The notes under the pieces are model-generated. The model did not search any database. It was not told where the DNA came from and saw only the letters and a list, made by a program, of their open reading frames with translations. A DNA stretch of 64,000 nucleotides from contig NZ_JACEZT010000001.1 in the NCBI RefSeq assembly GCF_014042345.1, forward strand, positions 372,001 through 436,000, in the 5' to 3' direction. The DNA is from Rugamonas brunnea (GTDB taxonomy: Bacteria; Pseudomonadota; Gammaproteobacteria; Burkholderiales; Burkholderiaceae_D). The position numbers and the translations under genes are program-made. Below, one piece after another: positions 53,466 through 62,316 of the stretch (its first letter is position 1; each line of letters begins with the position of its first letter).

Positions 53466-55976
53466 CTATCGCTTCTTCTTACTCTTTGAGGCAGCTTTGG
53501 CTGCCCGGGGTGCTACCGCGGCACCTGCCGCGGCATTGGTCTTGCGTTTCGGCTTGGCCTTGGCGGCCGCCTTGGTTTTGCCGGCCTTGGCCTTGCCGGC
53601 GCTGGCCGCTTCGAAGCGCGGCTGGCGCTCCGTGCGCGGACCCGGCTTGACGTTGGCCTTGGATGGCGCAGCCGGTGCGGCGCGGCCGCCCTTGGCGGGC
53701 GCCGCTTCGCGCTCCGGCACGCCGGCCAGGCGCAGGTCCACCTTGCGCGCTTCCAGGTCCACGCGCACCACCTGCACGGTCACGCGGTCGGTCAGCTGGT
53801 AACGCTGGCCGGTGCGCTCACCGCGCAGTTCATGGCGCGCTTCGTCGTACTGGAAGTAATCGGCGCCCAGGTCCGTCACGTGCACCAGGCCTTCGACGAA
53901 CAACTGCTCGAGCTGCACGAAGATGCCGAAGGTGGTCACGCCGGTGATCAGGCCTGTGAATTCCTCGCCCAGCTTGTCCTGCATGAAGTAGCACTTGAGC
54001 CAGGCTTCCACGTCGCGCGAGGCTTCGTCGGCGCGGCGCTCGTTGGCCGAGCAGTGCACGCCCAGCGCATCCCACACGGTTAGGTCGGCCGCTTTCTTCT
54101 CGCGCCCTTCCGCCTTGTCCTTGGCCTGCTGCTTGCGGGTGGCGTTGGACACGTTGGTGTTCAACACGCTCTTTTCCGACAGCTTGGGCTCGTACTTCTT
54201 GCCCAGCAAAATAGCTTTGATGGCGCGGTGCGTCAGCAGGTCCGGGTAGCGGCGGATCGGGCTGGTGAAGTGCGCGTACGCCTCGTAAGCCAGGCCGAAG
54301 TGGCCGATGTTATCCGGGCTGTAGACGGCTTGCTGCATGGAGCGCAGCAGCATGGTCTGCAGCAGCGGCGCGTCGGGCCGCAGCTTCACTTCGCGCATCA
54401 GTTCCGCGTAGTGGGCCGCCGTCGGCTTGTCGCCGCCGTCCAGGTGCAGGCCGGCCTGCTTGAGGAAGGTGCGCACCTGCTTGAGCTTTTCGGCCGTGGG
54501 GCTGGCGTGGATGCGGTAGGTGCCGGGATGCTTGTGGCGGATCAGCAGGTCGGCCGCGCACACGTTGGCGGTCAACATGCATTCCTCGATCAGGCGGTGC
54601 GCATCGTTGCGGGTGCGCGGGATGATCTTCTCGATCTTGCCCGACGGGTTGCAGACGATGTAGGTTTCCGTGGTCTCGAAATCGATCGCGCCGCGCGCCA
54701 TGCGCGCCTTGAGCAGCGCCTGGTACACGTCGTACAGGTTCAGCAGGTGCGGCACGATGCCGGGACGGCGCGCCGCCTCCGGACCCTTGGTGTTGCCGAG
54801 GATGTCGGCCACTTCCGTGTAGGTCAGGCGCGCGGCCGAGTGGATCACAGCCGGATAGAACTGGTAAGCCTTGATCTCGCCCTTGGCGGTGACGACGGCG
54901 TCGCACACCAGCGTGAGGCGGTCAACGGCCGGGTTCAGCGAGCACAGGCCGTTCGACAGCTTCTCGGGCAGCATGGGAATCACGCGGCGCGGGAAGTAGA
55001 CCGAGGTGCTGCGTTCGAGCGCATCGAGGTCCAGCGCGTCGTTGGGTTTGACGTAATGGCTCACGTCGGCGATGGCCACGATCAGGCGGAAGGCCTTGCT
55101 GCGGCCGATCTTGACCGGTTCGCAGTAGACCGCATCGTCGAAGTCGCGCGCGTCCTCGCCGTCGATGGTCACCAGCGGCACGTCGCGCAGGTCGACGCGG
55201 TCGGCCAGGTCGGCCGGGCGCACCACGTCGGGCAGCTTGGCGGCCTGCTTGAGGGCGCCGTCCGAGAAGATATGGGGCACGCCGAACTTGCGCACGGCGA
55301 TTTCGATTTCCATGCCGGGGTCGTCCAGTTCGCCGAGCACCTCGACGATCTTGCCCACCGGCTGCTTGAAGCGCATCGGTTGTTCCGTCAGCTCCACGCT
55401 GACCACCTGGCCGGCCTTGGCCTTGCCGATGCTGCCGGCCACCAGGATGTCCTGCGAGATGCGCTGGTCTTCCGGCGCCACGATCCAGGCGCCGTTTTCG
55501 TTATGCAGACGGCCGATGATGTGGGTGTTGGCGCGCTGCACCACTTCCACGATCGTGCCTTCCGGCCGGCCACGGCGGTCCACGCCGACCACCTTGGCCA
55601 GCACGCGGTCGCCATGCAGCACTTTCTGCATTTCCTTCTCAGGCAGGAACAGGTCGTCGCCCGGTTCGTCGGGAATGACGAAGCCGAAGCCGTCGCGGTG
55701 GCTGGAGACGCGGCCGGCGATGAAGCCGCTCTGGTCGGCCAGCACGAAGCAGCCCGTGTCGCGGTCGGCCATTAATTGGCCGTCGCGCACCATGGCGTTC
55801 AGGCGGCGGGTCAGGATCGCTTGCGCCTCCGTGCCGACTTTCAGCGATTTGGCGAGGGCGCGCAGATCGAGCGGCGCTTTGGCGCCACGGAAGATGCCGA
55901 GGATTTCCTCCCGGCTGGGGATATGGGTAGTTGGGCTCAAAAGTATTTCTATAGTTTTATTATTGACAGTGATCAC
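53466..55976 (-). CDS. rnr: Ribonuclease R
   Basis: 836 residues. N-terminal helix-turn-helix-like and cold-shock OB domains, an RNB catalytic domain (T-I-D-G-E-D-A-R-D-F-D-D-A-V with the metal Asp residues, around residue 275-290), an S1 domain (G-L-I-T-G-V-T-x-F-G-I-F-V) near 650, and a very Lys/Ala-rich tail. It degrades structured RNA 3' to 5'. The start is uncertain: GTG 55976 is the longest, but a TTG at 55940 gives the more usual short N-terminus. A TATAGA-like hexamer on the minus strand lies just before the TTG. Confidence 0.95.
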   Translation of the reverse strand: MITVNNKTIEILLSPTTHIPSREEILGIFRGAKAPLDLRALAKSLKVGTEAQAILTRRLNAMVRDGQLMADRDTGCFVLADQSGFIAGRVSSHRDGFGFVIPDEPGDDLFLPEKEMQKVLHGDRVLAKVVGVDRRGRPEGTIVEVVQRANTHIIGRLHNENGAWIVAPEDQRISQDILVAGSIGKAKAGQVVSVELTEQPMRFKQPVGKIVEVLGELDDPGMEIEIAVRKFGVPHIFSDGALKQAAKLPDVVRPADLADRVDLRDVPLVTIDGEDARDFDDAVYCEPVKIGRSKAFRLIVAIADVSHYVKPNDALDLDALERSTSVYFPRRVIPMLPEKLSNGLCSLNPAVDRLTLVCDAVVTAKGEIKAYQFYPAVIHSAARLTYTEVADILGNTKGPEAARRPGIVPHLLNLYDVYQALLKARMARGAIDFETTETYIVCNPSGKIEKIIPRTRNDAHRLIEECMLTANVCAADLLIRHKHPGTYRIHASPTAEKLKQVRTFLKQAGLHLDGGDKPTAAHYAELMREVKLRPDAPLLQTMLLRSMQQAVYSPDNIGHFGLAYEAYAHFTSPIRRYPDLLTHRAIKAILLGKKYEPKLSEKSVLNTNVSNATRKQQAKDKAEGREKKAADLTVWDALGVHCSANERRADEASRDVEAWLKCYFMQDKLGEEFTGLITGVTTFGIFVQLEQLFVEGLVHVTDLGADYFQYDEARHELRGERTGQRYQLTDRVTVQVVRVDLEARKVDLRLAGVPEREAAPAKGGRAAPAAPSKANVKPGPRTERQPRFEAASAGKAKAGKTKAAAKAKPKRKTNAAAGAAVAPRAAKAASKSKKKR

Positions 55977-56305
55977 TGGGGACTAGGCCCGAGGACTGCG
56001 ACCGGCCACCTATATTGACACGGTGATAGCGCGTAGTGTACTTGGTATCGGCCTGCTTTACCTAACATGGGGCCGCGCGGGCGCAGATTTTTCAGGAAAT
56101 ATTTTGCGTCCCCACCTTTGACATCGCACAAGATTCCTCTATAATTCGGGTCTCTCGCGGCGACAACGTCTACGGACAGCGGCAAAGCGGGAAGCGCAAG
56201 ACAGAGTTGATGTGCAGTATGGAACGAAAGTTCATCTGGCGCGAAACTCTCCCGCTCGCTATAATAGCAGAAGTTGTTTAGCAGCATTAAGAGAGCAGCA
56301 TCAGT
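55977..56305. other. Intergenic region with tRNA-Leu promoters
   Basis: 329 bp between rnr and the first tRNA-Leu. It holds a consensus promoter (56118-56145) and a nearer TATAAT (56260-56265). A 12-bp palindrome CAGTGATCACTG (55967-55978) lies at the rnr start. No protein-coding gene is supported; a leftward open frame here runs through the tRNA and is a shadow. Confidence 0.7.
56118..56145 (+). promoter_or_regulatory. Consensus sigma-70 promoter upstream of the tRNA-Leu array
   Basis: Perfect TTGACA (56118-56123) and perfect TATAAT (56140-56145) with a 16-bp spacer. Predicted start near 56152, about 150 nt before the first tRNA-Leu. A second TATAAT at 56260-56265, with a poor -35, would give a short leader. 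Confidence 0.75.
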
Positions 56306-56390
56306 GCCCACGTGGCGGAATTGGTAGACGCGCATGGTTCAGGTCCATGTGCCGCAAGGTGTGGGGGTTCGAGTCCCTCCGTGGGCACCA
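56306..56390 (+). tRNA. tRNA-Leu (CAG anticodon), copy 1
   Basis: 85 nt with encoded CCA. Acceptor stem GCCCACG/CGTGGGC; anticodon loop TTCAGGT; long variable arm. It is identical in sequence to the three other copies in the window. Confidence 0.96.
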
Positions 56391-56410
56391 CTCTACCGGA
56401 TACGCGAAAA

Positions 56411-56438
56411 AGCCGCAGACTTTTAGGAGTCTGCGGCT
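56411..56438 (+). terminator. Terminator of tRNA-Leu copy 1
   Basis: 11-bp stem, arms AGCCGCAGACT (56411-56421) and AGTCTGCGGCT (56428-56438), flanked by A4 and T6. Compare the covarying stems after the other three copies. Confidence 0.9.
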
Positions 56439-56496
56439 TTTTTCATTTCCGAACGCGAAACGCTGAAAATATTTCATATTAATCTTCATTTCGCCA

Positions 56497-56526
56497 TTGA
56501 CCACGACGCTTGCACTCCAGTAAGAT
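56497..56526 (+). promoter_or_regulatory. Promoter of tRNA-Leu copy 2
   Basis: TTGACC (56497-56502), 18-bp spacer, TAAGAT (56521-56526). Predicted start about 37 nt before the tRNA. Confidence 0.6.
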
Positions 56527-56569
56527 ACGCCCCGTTGCAACGTTGTAGCGAATAACTACAACCCGCAGT

Positions 56570-56654
56570 GCCCACGTGGCGGAATTGGTAGACGCGCATG
56601 GTTCAGGTCCATGTGCCGCAAGGTGTGGGGGTTCGAGTCCCTCCGTGGGCACCA
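56570..56654 (+). tRNA. tRNA-Leu (CAG anticodon), copy 2
   Basis: 85 nt, identical to copy 1, with its own promoter and terminator. The FAD monooxygenase gene starts 126 bp downstream. Confidence 0.96.
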
Positions 56655-56672
56655 TCTACCGGATACGAGAAA

Positions 56673-56700
56673 AGCCGCAGACTTTCACGAGTCTGCGGCT
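56673..56700 (+). terminator. Terminator of tRNA-Leu copy 2
   Basis: Stem AGCCGCAGACT (56673-56683) and AGTCTGCGGCT (56690-56700), loop TTCACG, followed by TTCTTC. The T tract is weaker than at the other copies. Confidence 0.85.
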
Positions 56701-56779
56701 TTCTTCATTCCCGGCCGCGCCGCGGCGTCACCCGCCCATCTGCGCGCCGTCCGCCGCGCATCCCTCCTATACTTTGACC

Positions 56780-58297
56780 ATGCCTGCCCAAGTCCTGATC
56801 GCCGGAGCCGGCCCCACTGGTCTGATGCTCGCCCTGCGACTGGCCCGCCACGGCATCCCCTTGCGCATCATCGACAAGGCCTCCGGCCCGGGACAGGCCT
56901 CGCGCGCGATGGCGGTCCACGCCCGCACCTTGGAGTTCTACCGCCAGATGGGCCTGGCCGACGAGATCGTCGCGCACGGCGTGCGGATCGAGGCGCTGCA
57001 CATGCGCGAGCGCGGCCAGGAGATTGCCCGCCTGCCGCTGAAGGACATGGGAGCCGGTCTCAGCCCTTACCCCTTCGTGCTGGCCTATCCACAGGACGAC
57101 CACGAGCGCTTCCTGGTCAGCCAGCTGAAGCAGGCAGGCATCGAAGTCGAATGGAACACCGCCCTGTCCAGCTTCTCGCAGGATGAGCAAGGCATCCACG
57201 CCCTGCTGGAGCGGGACGGCGCTGAACGCTACTGCGACGCACGCTTCGTGTGCGGCTGCGACGGCGCGCACAGCCGCGTGCGCGAGGTGCTGCAACTGGA
57301 TTTCCCCGGCGGCACCTACGCCCACCTGTACTACGTGGCCGACGTCAAGATCAGCGGGCCGCCCAACACCGAGCTGCAGATCCACATCGGCGAGCAAACT
57401 TTCGCGCTGATGCTGCCGGTGCGCTCCAGCGGCATGCAGCGCCTGATCGGCATCATGCCCGCCAGCGCCGACCACGCGGCGCAGCACAGCTACGCGGACG
57501 TACGTCCCATCGTCGAGCCGCTGCTGGGCATCCACGTCGAGGACGTGAACTGGTTCTCAACCTACCGCGTGCACCACCGGGTGGCGCAGCAGTTCCGCGT
57601 CGGCCACGCCTTCATCCTGGGCGACGCCGCGCATGTCCACAGTCCCGCCGGCGGCCAGGGCATGAACACCGGCCTCGGCGACGCCGTCAACCTGTCATGG
57701 AAGATCGCGCAGGTACTGCAAGGCCGCATCGCGCCCGCCGCGCTCAACAGCTACGAAGAGGAACGCATCGCCTTCGCACGCATGCTGGTCGCCACCACGG
57801 ACCGCGTGTTCCAGGCCGCCGTGGCGTCAGGCGCCGCCGGCCGGCTGGTGCGGCACTGGCTGCTGCCGCATGTGCTGCCCTTCGTGACCGGCTTCGCGGC
57901 CGCGCGGCGCGCCATGTTCAAAAGCCTGTCGCAAGTGCGGCTCAACTATGAGGACAGCGTCCTGAGCTCGGGCCGCGCGGGCGATGTGCTCGGCGGCGAC
58001 CGCCTGCCCTGGGTGCACGACGCCCAGTACGACAATTTCGATCCGTTGCGGTCGATGGACTGGCAGCTGCACGTGTATGGCGTGTGCAGCGCCGGGCTGG
58101 CGGCAGAGGCGCAGGCGCTGGGCCTGCCCGTGCATTGCATGCCGTGGACGGCGCAGGCCGCCGCCACCGACCTGCTGCGCGACGCCGCCTATCTGATCCG
58201 TCCCGACGGCTATGTCGCCCTGTGCCTGCCCCGGCAGGAAAGTGGCAGCCTGCCCGACTACGCCGCCCGCCACGGTCTGCGCTTCGCAGGGGCGTGA
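56780..58297 (+). CDS. FAD-dependent aromatic monooxygenase (PheA/TfdB family)
   Basis: 505 residues. Dinucleotide-binding I-A-G-A-G-P-T-G-L at residues 7-15, FAD motif C-G-C-D-G-A-H-S-R-V-R near 155, and F-I-L-G-D-A-A-H-V-H-S-P-A-G-G-Q-G-M-N-T-G near 280. The C-terminal thioredoxin-like domain is truncated in style. Such enzymes hydroxylate phenols or polyketides with NAD(P)H. It lies between tRNA-Leu copies 2 and 3. TATACT (56768-56773) lies 12 nt before the ATG, so a leaderless mRNA is likely. No pathway partner is next to it. Confidence 0.88.
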   Translation: MPAQVLIAGAGPTGLMLALRLARHGIPLRIIDKASGPGQASRAMAVHARTLEFYRQMGLADEIVAHGVRIEALHMRERGQEIARLPLKDMGAGLSPYPFVLAYPQDDHERFLVSQLKQAGIEVEWNTALSSFSQDEQGIHALLERDGAERYCDARFVCGCDGAHSRVREVLQLDFPGGTYAHLYYVADVKISGPPNTELQIHIGEQTFALMLPVRSSGMQRLIGIMPASADHAAQHSYADVRPIVEPLLGIHVEDVNWFSTYRVHHRVAQQFRVGHAFILGDAAHVHSPAGGQGMNTGLGDAVNLSWKIAQVLQGRIAPAALNSYEEERIAFARMLVATTDRVFQAAVASGAAGRLVRHWLLPHVLPFVTGFAAARRAMFKSLSQVRLNYEDSVLSSGRAGDVLGGDRLPWVHDAQYDNFDPLRSMDWQLHVYGVCSAGLAAEAQALGLPVHCMPWTAQAAATDLLRDAAYLIRPDGYVALCLPRQESGSLPDYAARHGLRFAGA

Positions 58298-58356
58298 TGC
58301 CCGCCCGGTATTTCAACTGATCGCAACTGACAATGCGAAAAAAATGCGCGCCACCC

Positions 58357-58385
58357 TTGACGGCGCGGCGCGCATGCCTCATTAT
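58357..58385 (+). promoter_or_regulatory. Promoter of tRNA-Leu copy 3
   Basis: TTGACG (58357-58362), 17-bp spacer, CATTAT (58380-58385). Placed just after the monooxygenase gene. Confidence 0.55.
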
Positions 58386-58431
58386 GCTGCCTCTGCTGCA
58401 GAACACGCGGCAGATTAAGAGTTGAAGCAGT

Positions 58432-58516
58432 GCCCACGTGGCGGAATTGGTAGACGCGCATGGTTCAGGTCCATGTGCCGCAAGGTGTGGGGGTTCGAGT
58501 CCCTCCGTGGGCACCA
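58432..58516 (+). tRNA. tRNA-Leu (CAG anticodon), copy 3
   Basis: 85 nt, identical to copies 1, 2 and 4, with encoded CCA. Confidence 0.96.
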
Positions 58517-58536
58517 CTCTACCGGATACGCGAAAA

Positions 58537-58564
58537 AGCCGCGGACTTTCACGAGTCCGCGGCT
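58537..58564 (+). terminator. Terminator of tRNA-Leu copy 3
   Basis: Stem AGCCGCGGACT (58537-58547) and AGTCCGCGGCT (58554-58564), loop TTCACG, T6 tail. It differs from copy 2 by one compensated base pair (A-T to G-C). Confidence 0.9.
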
Positions 58565-58620
58565 TTTTTCATTGCGGCCCGCCATGCGCACCGAATTCAC
58601 TGGTAAATCGCAAATCGCTA

Positions 58621-58649
58621 TTGACGGACGCCGATGCGTCCATTAAGAT
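58621..58649 (+). promoter_or_regulatory. Promoter of tRNA-Leu copy 4
   Basis: TTGACG (58621-58626), 17-bp spacer, TAAGAT (58644-58649); predicted leader about 46 nt. Confidence 0.6.
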
Positions 58650-58701
58650 GCGTGCCTCTGTTGTAGCACATGCGGCGACAAAGAGTAGCAAGAAGTACAG
58701 T

Positions 58702-58786
58702 GCCCACGTGGCGGAATTGGTAGACGCGCATGGTTCAGGTCCATGTGCCGCAAGGTGTGGGGGTTCGAGTCCCTCCGTGGGCACCA
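58702..58786 (+). tRNA. tRNA-Leu (CAG anticodon), copy 4
   Basis: 85 nt, identical to the other three copies, with encoded CCA. Confidence 0.96.
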
Positions 58787-58806
58787 CTCTACCGGATACG
58801 CGAAAA

Positions 58807-58834
58807 AGCCGCGAACTTTCACGAGTTCGCGGCT
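58807..58834 (+). terminator. Terminator of tRNA-Leu copy 4
   Basis: Stem AGCCGCGAACT (58807-58817) and AGTTCGCGGCT (58824-58834), loop TTCACG, T6 tail. It differs from copy 3 by one compensated pair (G-C to A-T). Confidence 0.9.
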
Positions 58835-58964
58835 TTTTTCATTTTCGCGCCACACCGCGCGCGCCGCGTGAACCAAAATTGACGCGCCGCCCCCCGGAAC
58901 CGCCCTGCCCCTCTCCATCTTGTACTACACTTGCATTACCCGAGTGCAAGGACCCGTCCCACCA

Positions 58965-61154
58965 ATGACCCAGCTGCCCCCTTCCGGCCCGCCGCATACC
59001 GTGCTGATCGCGACCAGCTCGGCGCCGGACTTGTCCGAACTGCAGCGCCTGCTATCCCAGCACGGGTTACAGCTGCAATCGGTCAGCAAGGGCGACAGCG
59101 TACTCAACGCCGCCAGCCAGGGCGGCATCGCGCTGGTGCTGCTCGACGTGACGCTGGCCGGCAGCGCCAGTTTCGAACTGTGCCAGCGCCTCAGCCAGGG
59201 CGCGCGCATCCAGCCGCCCGTGTTCCTGCTGTCGGCCACCCCGAGCGAAGACGAGCGCGCGCGCGCCACGGCGGCCGGCGCCAGCCGCTATGTGGCGCTG
59301 CCGTTCCAGGCGGGCGCGCTGGCCGAGCAGATCGTGGCGCAACTGGGCAAGCCAGCCGCCACGCCGCCGGCGCCACGGCTGGACGACCTCGAAATCAATT
59401 ACCACACGCTGCTGGCCGGCTCGCCGGACGCCGTGCTGCTGCTGGACCTGGAACAGAACCGCCTGATCAACGTCAACCGCAGCACCTGCCAGATGCTGGG
59501 CCGCACCGAAAGCGCGCTGCTGCAATCGAGCCTGCTGGCCCTGTGCCCGCCCGAACAACCCGATGGCAAGAGTTCGGCCGATTGCCTGGCCGAGCACATG
59601 GCCATGGTGGCGGCCGGCGATATCCGCGTGTTCGAAGCGCGCTTCAGCCATGGCAGCGGCCGTCCCGTCGACTGCGAACTGCGCATGGTGGCGCTGGACG
59701 TGCCGGGCCGGCGCCTGATGCATATCCGCCTGGTCGACGTCACCCTGCGCAAGCGCGCCGAGGCGCTGCGCGAAGGCCAGAACAAACTGCTGGAAATGGT
59801 GGCCGGCGGCGCGCCGCTGCAAGCGACGCTGGACCAGCTGATGCTGCTGATCGAATCGCAGGCCGACGGCGTGCTGTGCTCCGTGATGCTGCTGCAACCT
59901 GACGGCCGCAGCATGACGCCGGCCGCCGGTCCCAGCCTGCCGCCCGACTACCTGCGCAAGCTCGATGGCGTGCCCATCGGCCCTGGCGTCGGCTCCTGCG
60001 GCACGGCCATGTTCCGCAAGGAGACGGTGATCGTCTCCGACATCGAAGCCGATCCGCTGTGGGCGCCCTACAAGCACCTAGCCGCGCCGCACGGCCTGCG
60101 CGCCTGCTGGTCGATTCCCATCCTGCTCGACGGCGACAAGGTGCTGGGCTCGTTCGCCATGTATTACCGCGAAGTGCGCTCGCCGGCGGCGGCCGACCAG
60201 CGCCTGATCAGCGTGGCCACCCATCTGGCCGGCATCGCCATCGTGCGCGCCCGGCGCGAAGAGGAACTGGCGCGCCACCAGGAACGGCTGGAGGAACAGG
60301 TGACGGCCCGCACGGCCGAACTGCAGAAGGCCAAGGAACAGGCGGAAATGGCCAACGATGAACTAAGCACGGCGCTCGACAACCTGAGCATGACCCAGGA
60401 CGAGCTGGTGCGGCGCGACAAGCTGGCCGCGCTGGGCACGCTGGTGGCCGGCGTGGCACACGAACTGAACACACCGATCGGCAACAGCCTGATCGTGGCC
60501 ACCACCATGAGCGAGCGCCTGCGCGCGCTGCGCCAGGACGTGGAAGGCGGCTTGCGCCGTTCGACGCTGGAGGGCTTCCTGGCCCAGGCCACCGAGGCCG
60601 ACGAGGTGGTGGTGCGCAACCTCACGCGCGCGGCCGGCCTGGTCGACAGCTTCAAGCGCATCGCCGTGGACGCGGCCAGTTCGCAGCGGCGCCGCTTCCT
60701 GCTCGACCGGCTGGTGACGGAACTGGTGCTGCCGCTGCAGGCCGCCGTCAAGCAATGCGACCTGACCGTGATCGAAGACATCGCCCCCAACCTGGAGCTG
60801 GACAGCTACCCCGGCCCGCTGGACCAGGCCCTGACCCACCTGTTCGACAACAGCGTGCTGCACGGCTTCGACGGCCGCACGGCCGGCACCATCACGATCC
60901 GGGCCCGCCCCACGGCAACCGGCGAAGTGGAACTGACCCTGTCCGACAACGGGGTGGGGATCGCTGCGGCCACGCTGGCACGCATCTACGACCCGTTCTA
61001 CACCACGCGCCTGGGACACGGCAGCAGCGGGCTGGGCCTGTACATCACCCACAACATCATCACCGGTGTGCTGGGCGGGCGGATCGAAGTGGCCAGCACG
61101 CCAGGCCAGGGCACCTGCTTCACGCTGCTGCTGCCGGCCGTGGCGCCGCGCTGA
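58965..61154 (+). CDS. Hybrid sensor histidine kinase: receiver-PAS-GAF-HisKA-HATPase
   Basis: 729 residues, no membrane helix, so cytoplasmic. Order: receiver domain (residues 10-130, phospho-acceptor Asp61 in L-L-D-V-T-L), PAS (145-265), GAF (275-435), coiled coil, HisKA with His499 in G-V-A-H-E-L-N-T-P-I-G, then an ATPase domain (D-N-S-V-L-H-G-F, D-N-G-V-G-I, G-L-G-L-Y-I-T). The input receiver and the GAF domain suggest that it integrates another kinase's signal with a small ligand. The diguanylate cyclase gene follows 4 bp later, so the pair likely controls c-di-GMP. The frame is open 15 codons upstream; ATG 58965 is chosen for the receiver start. Confidence 0.9.
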   Translation: MTQLPPSGPPHTVLIATSSAPDLSELQRLLSQHGLQLQSVSKGDSVLNAASQGGIALVLLDVTLAGSASFELCQRLSQGARIQPPVFLLSATPSEDERARATAAGASRYVALPFQAGALAEQIVAQLGKPAATPPAPRLDDLEINYHTLLAGSPDAVLLLDLEQNRLINVNRSTCQMLGRTESALLQSSLLALCPPEQPDGKSSADCLAEHMAMVAAGDIRVFEARFSHGSGRPVDCELRMVALDVPGRRLMHIRLVDVTLRKRAEALREGQNKLLEMVAGGAPLQATLDQLMLLIESQADGVLCSVMLLQPDGRSMTPAAGPSLPPDYLRKLDGVPIGPGVGSCGTAMFRKETVIVSDIEADPLWAPYKHLAAPHGLRACWSIPILLDGDKVLGSFAMYYREVRSPAAADQRLISVATHLAGIAIVRARREEELARHQERLEEQVTARTAELQKAKEQAEMANDELSTALDNLSMTQDELVRRDKLAALGTLVAGVAHELNTPIGNSLIVATTMSERLRALRQDVEGGLRRSTLEGFLAQATEADEVVVRNLTRAAGLVDSFKRIAVDAASSQRRRFLLDRLVTELVLPLQAAVKQCDLTVIEDIAPNLELDSYPGPLDQALTHLFDNSVLHGFDGRTAGTITIRARPTATGEVELTLSDNGVGIAAATLARIYDPFYTTRLGHGSSGLGLYITHNIITGVLGGRIEVASTPGQGTCFTLLLPAVAPR

Positions 61155-61158
61155 CACG

Positions 61159-62316
61159 ATGCGGCCGCTCCCTGCCTCCCTCGCGCTGGACATGGCGCCC
61201 CTGCGCAGCGAATTCCGCAACGCCGACGCCGAACGCCGCTTCCAGCTGCATCACCTGGCCGACACCCAGGCCCAGCTGCGCATCGCGTTCCTGTTCTGCT
61301 CCGTCTTCTACCTCGGGTTCGCCGTCACCGACGTGATGTGGATGGGCTACACGGCCCACAGCGCGCTGCTGGTGGGCGCGCGGCTGCTGGTGGTGATCAT
61401 CGCGCTCACCAGCCTGCTGCTGCTGCGCCGCTTTCCCCGCTCGCTGGCCATGACCCGCATCGTCGCCACCGTCACGGAGGTGGCCGCCTGCGCTGGCTTC
61501 CTGCTGATCGCGGCCTGGCGCTCATCGGAGTTTTCGCTGCACGCGATTTCGATGGCCATCCTGATCGTCGTGCTCTACATTTACATCCCGAACCGGCTGA
61601 TGTATGCCCTGGCCGTGGCGGTCACGGCTACCATCGGCTTCGTGCTGCTGGCCCGGCTGCTGGGCAGCATGCGCGAAGTGGAACTGGCCACCATGGCCAC
61701 CCTGCTGGTGCTGGCCAATGTGTTCGGCTACGTGGCCGCGCGCCGCTACCAGGTGCTGTGGCGCGACGAATTCCGGGCCCAGACCGTGCTCAAGAACCTG
61801 TCCGTGCGCGACCCGCTCACCGGCTGCTACAACCGCCGCCACCTGCACGAACAATTGCTGGAGACGGAATTGTCGCGCGCCCAGCGCTACAGGCTGAGCC
61901 TGACGGTCATCATGTGCGACCTCGACCATTTCAAGAATGTCAACGACAGCTTCGGCCACGACGGCGGCGACGCCGTGCTGCTGGCCTTCGCTGGCCTGAT
62001 GCAGGCCATGACGCGCGACAGCATCGACAGCGTGGTGCGCTATGGCGGCGAGGAATTCCTGCTGATCCTGCCGGAGACGGATTTGCGCGGCGGCGTGCAA
62101 CTGGCCGAGCGGCTGCGGCAGGCGCTGGCGTCCAATCCCGTGCCCCACGGCGAACGCATGATACGCGCCACGGCCAGCTTCGGCGTGGCCAGCATCGACT
62201 TTGCCGAACCCGAGAGCCTGACCGCCCAGCAAACCATGATCGCCACCGCCGACAAGCTGCTCTACGCGGCCAAGGAAGGCGGCCGCAACCAGGTATGCGC
62301 GCTGCAACTGCCATGA
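61159..62316 (+). CDS. Membrane-bound diguanylate cyclase (GGDEF)
   Basis: 385 residues. Six membrane helices in residues 40-205 resemble 7TM-like sensor modules; the GGDEF domain covers 215-380 with D-P-L-T-G-C-Y-N-R-R, C-D-L-D-H-F-K-N-V-N-D and the active site G-G-E-E-F at residues 296-300. No RxxD inhibitory site is evident four to five residues before it. It makes c-di-GMP from GTP. Coupled to the kinase gene upstream and overlapping the small exported protein gene by 4 bp. Confidence 0.92.
   Translation: MRPLPASLALDMAPLRSEFRNADAERRFQLHHLADTQAQLRIAFLFCSVFYLGFAVTDVMWMGYTAHSALLVGARLLVVIIALTSLLLLRRFPRSLAMTRIVATVTEVAACAGFLLIAAWRSSEFSLHAISMAILIVVLYIYIPNRLMYALAVAVTATIGFVLLARLLGSMREVELATMATLLVLANVFGYVAARRYQVLWRDEFRAQTVLKNLSVRDPLTGCYNRRHLHEQLLETELSRAQRYRLSLTVIMCDLDHFKNVNDSFGHDGGDAVLLAFAGLMQAMTRDSIDSVVRYGGEEFLLILPETDLRGGVQLAERLRQALASNPVPHGERMIRATASFGVASIDFAEPESLTAQQTMIATADKLLYAAKEGGRNQVCALQLP

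Noticed and set aside
55973..56335. A 120-codon leftward open frame before the tRNA array
   Set aside because: It begins inside the tRNA-Leu antisense strand and crosses its promoter; similar frames recur at the other tRNA copies only because the tRNA sequence repeats.
56306..58786. The four repeated 85-bp units as a CRISPR or mobile repeat
   Set aside because: They fold as tRNA-Leu with encoded CCA, and the spacing is irregular.
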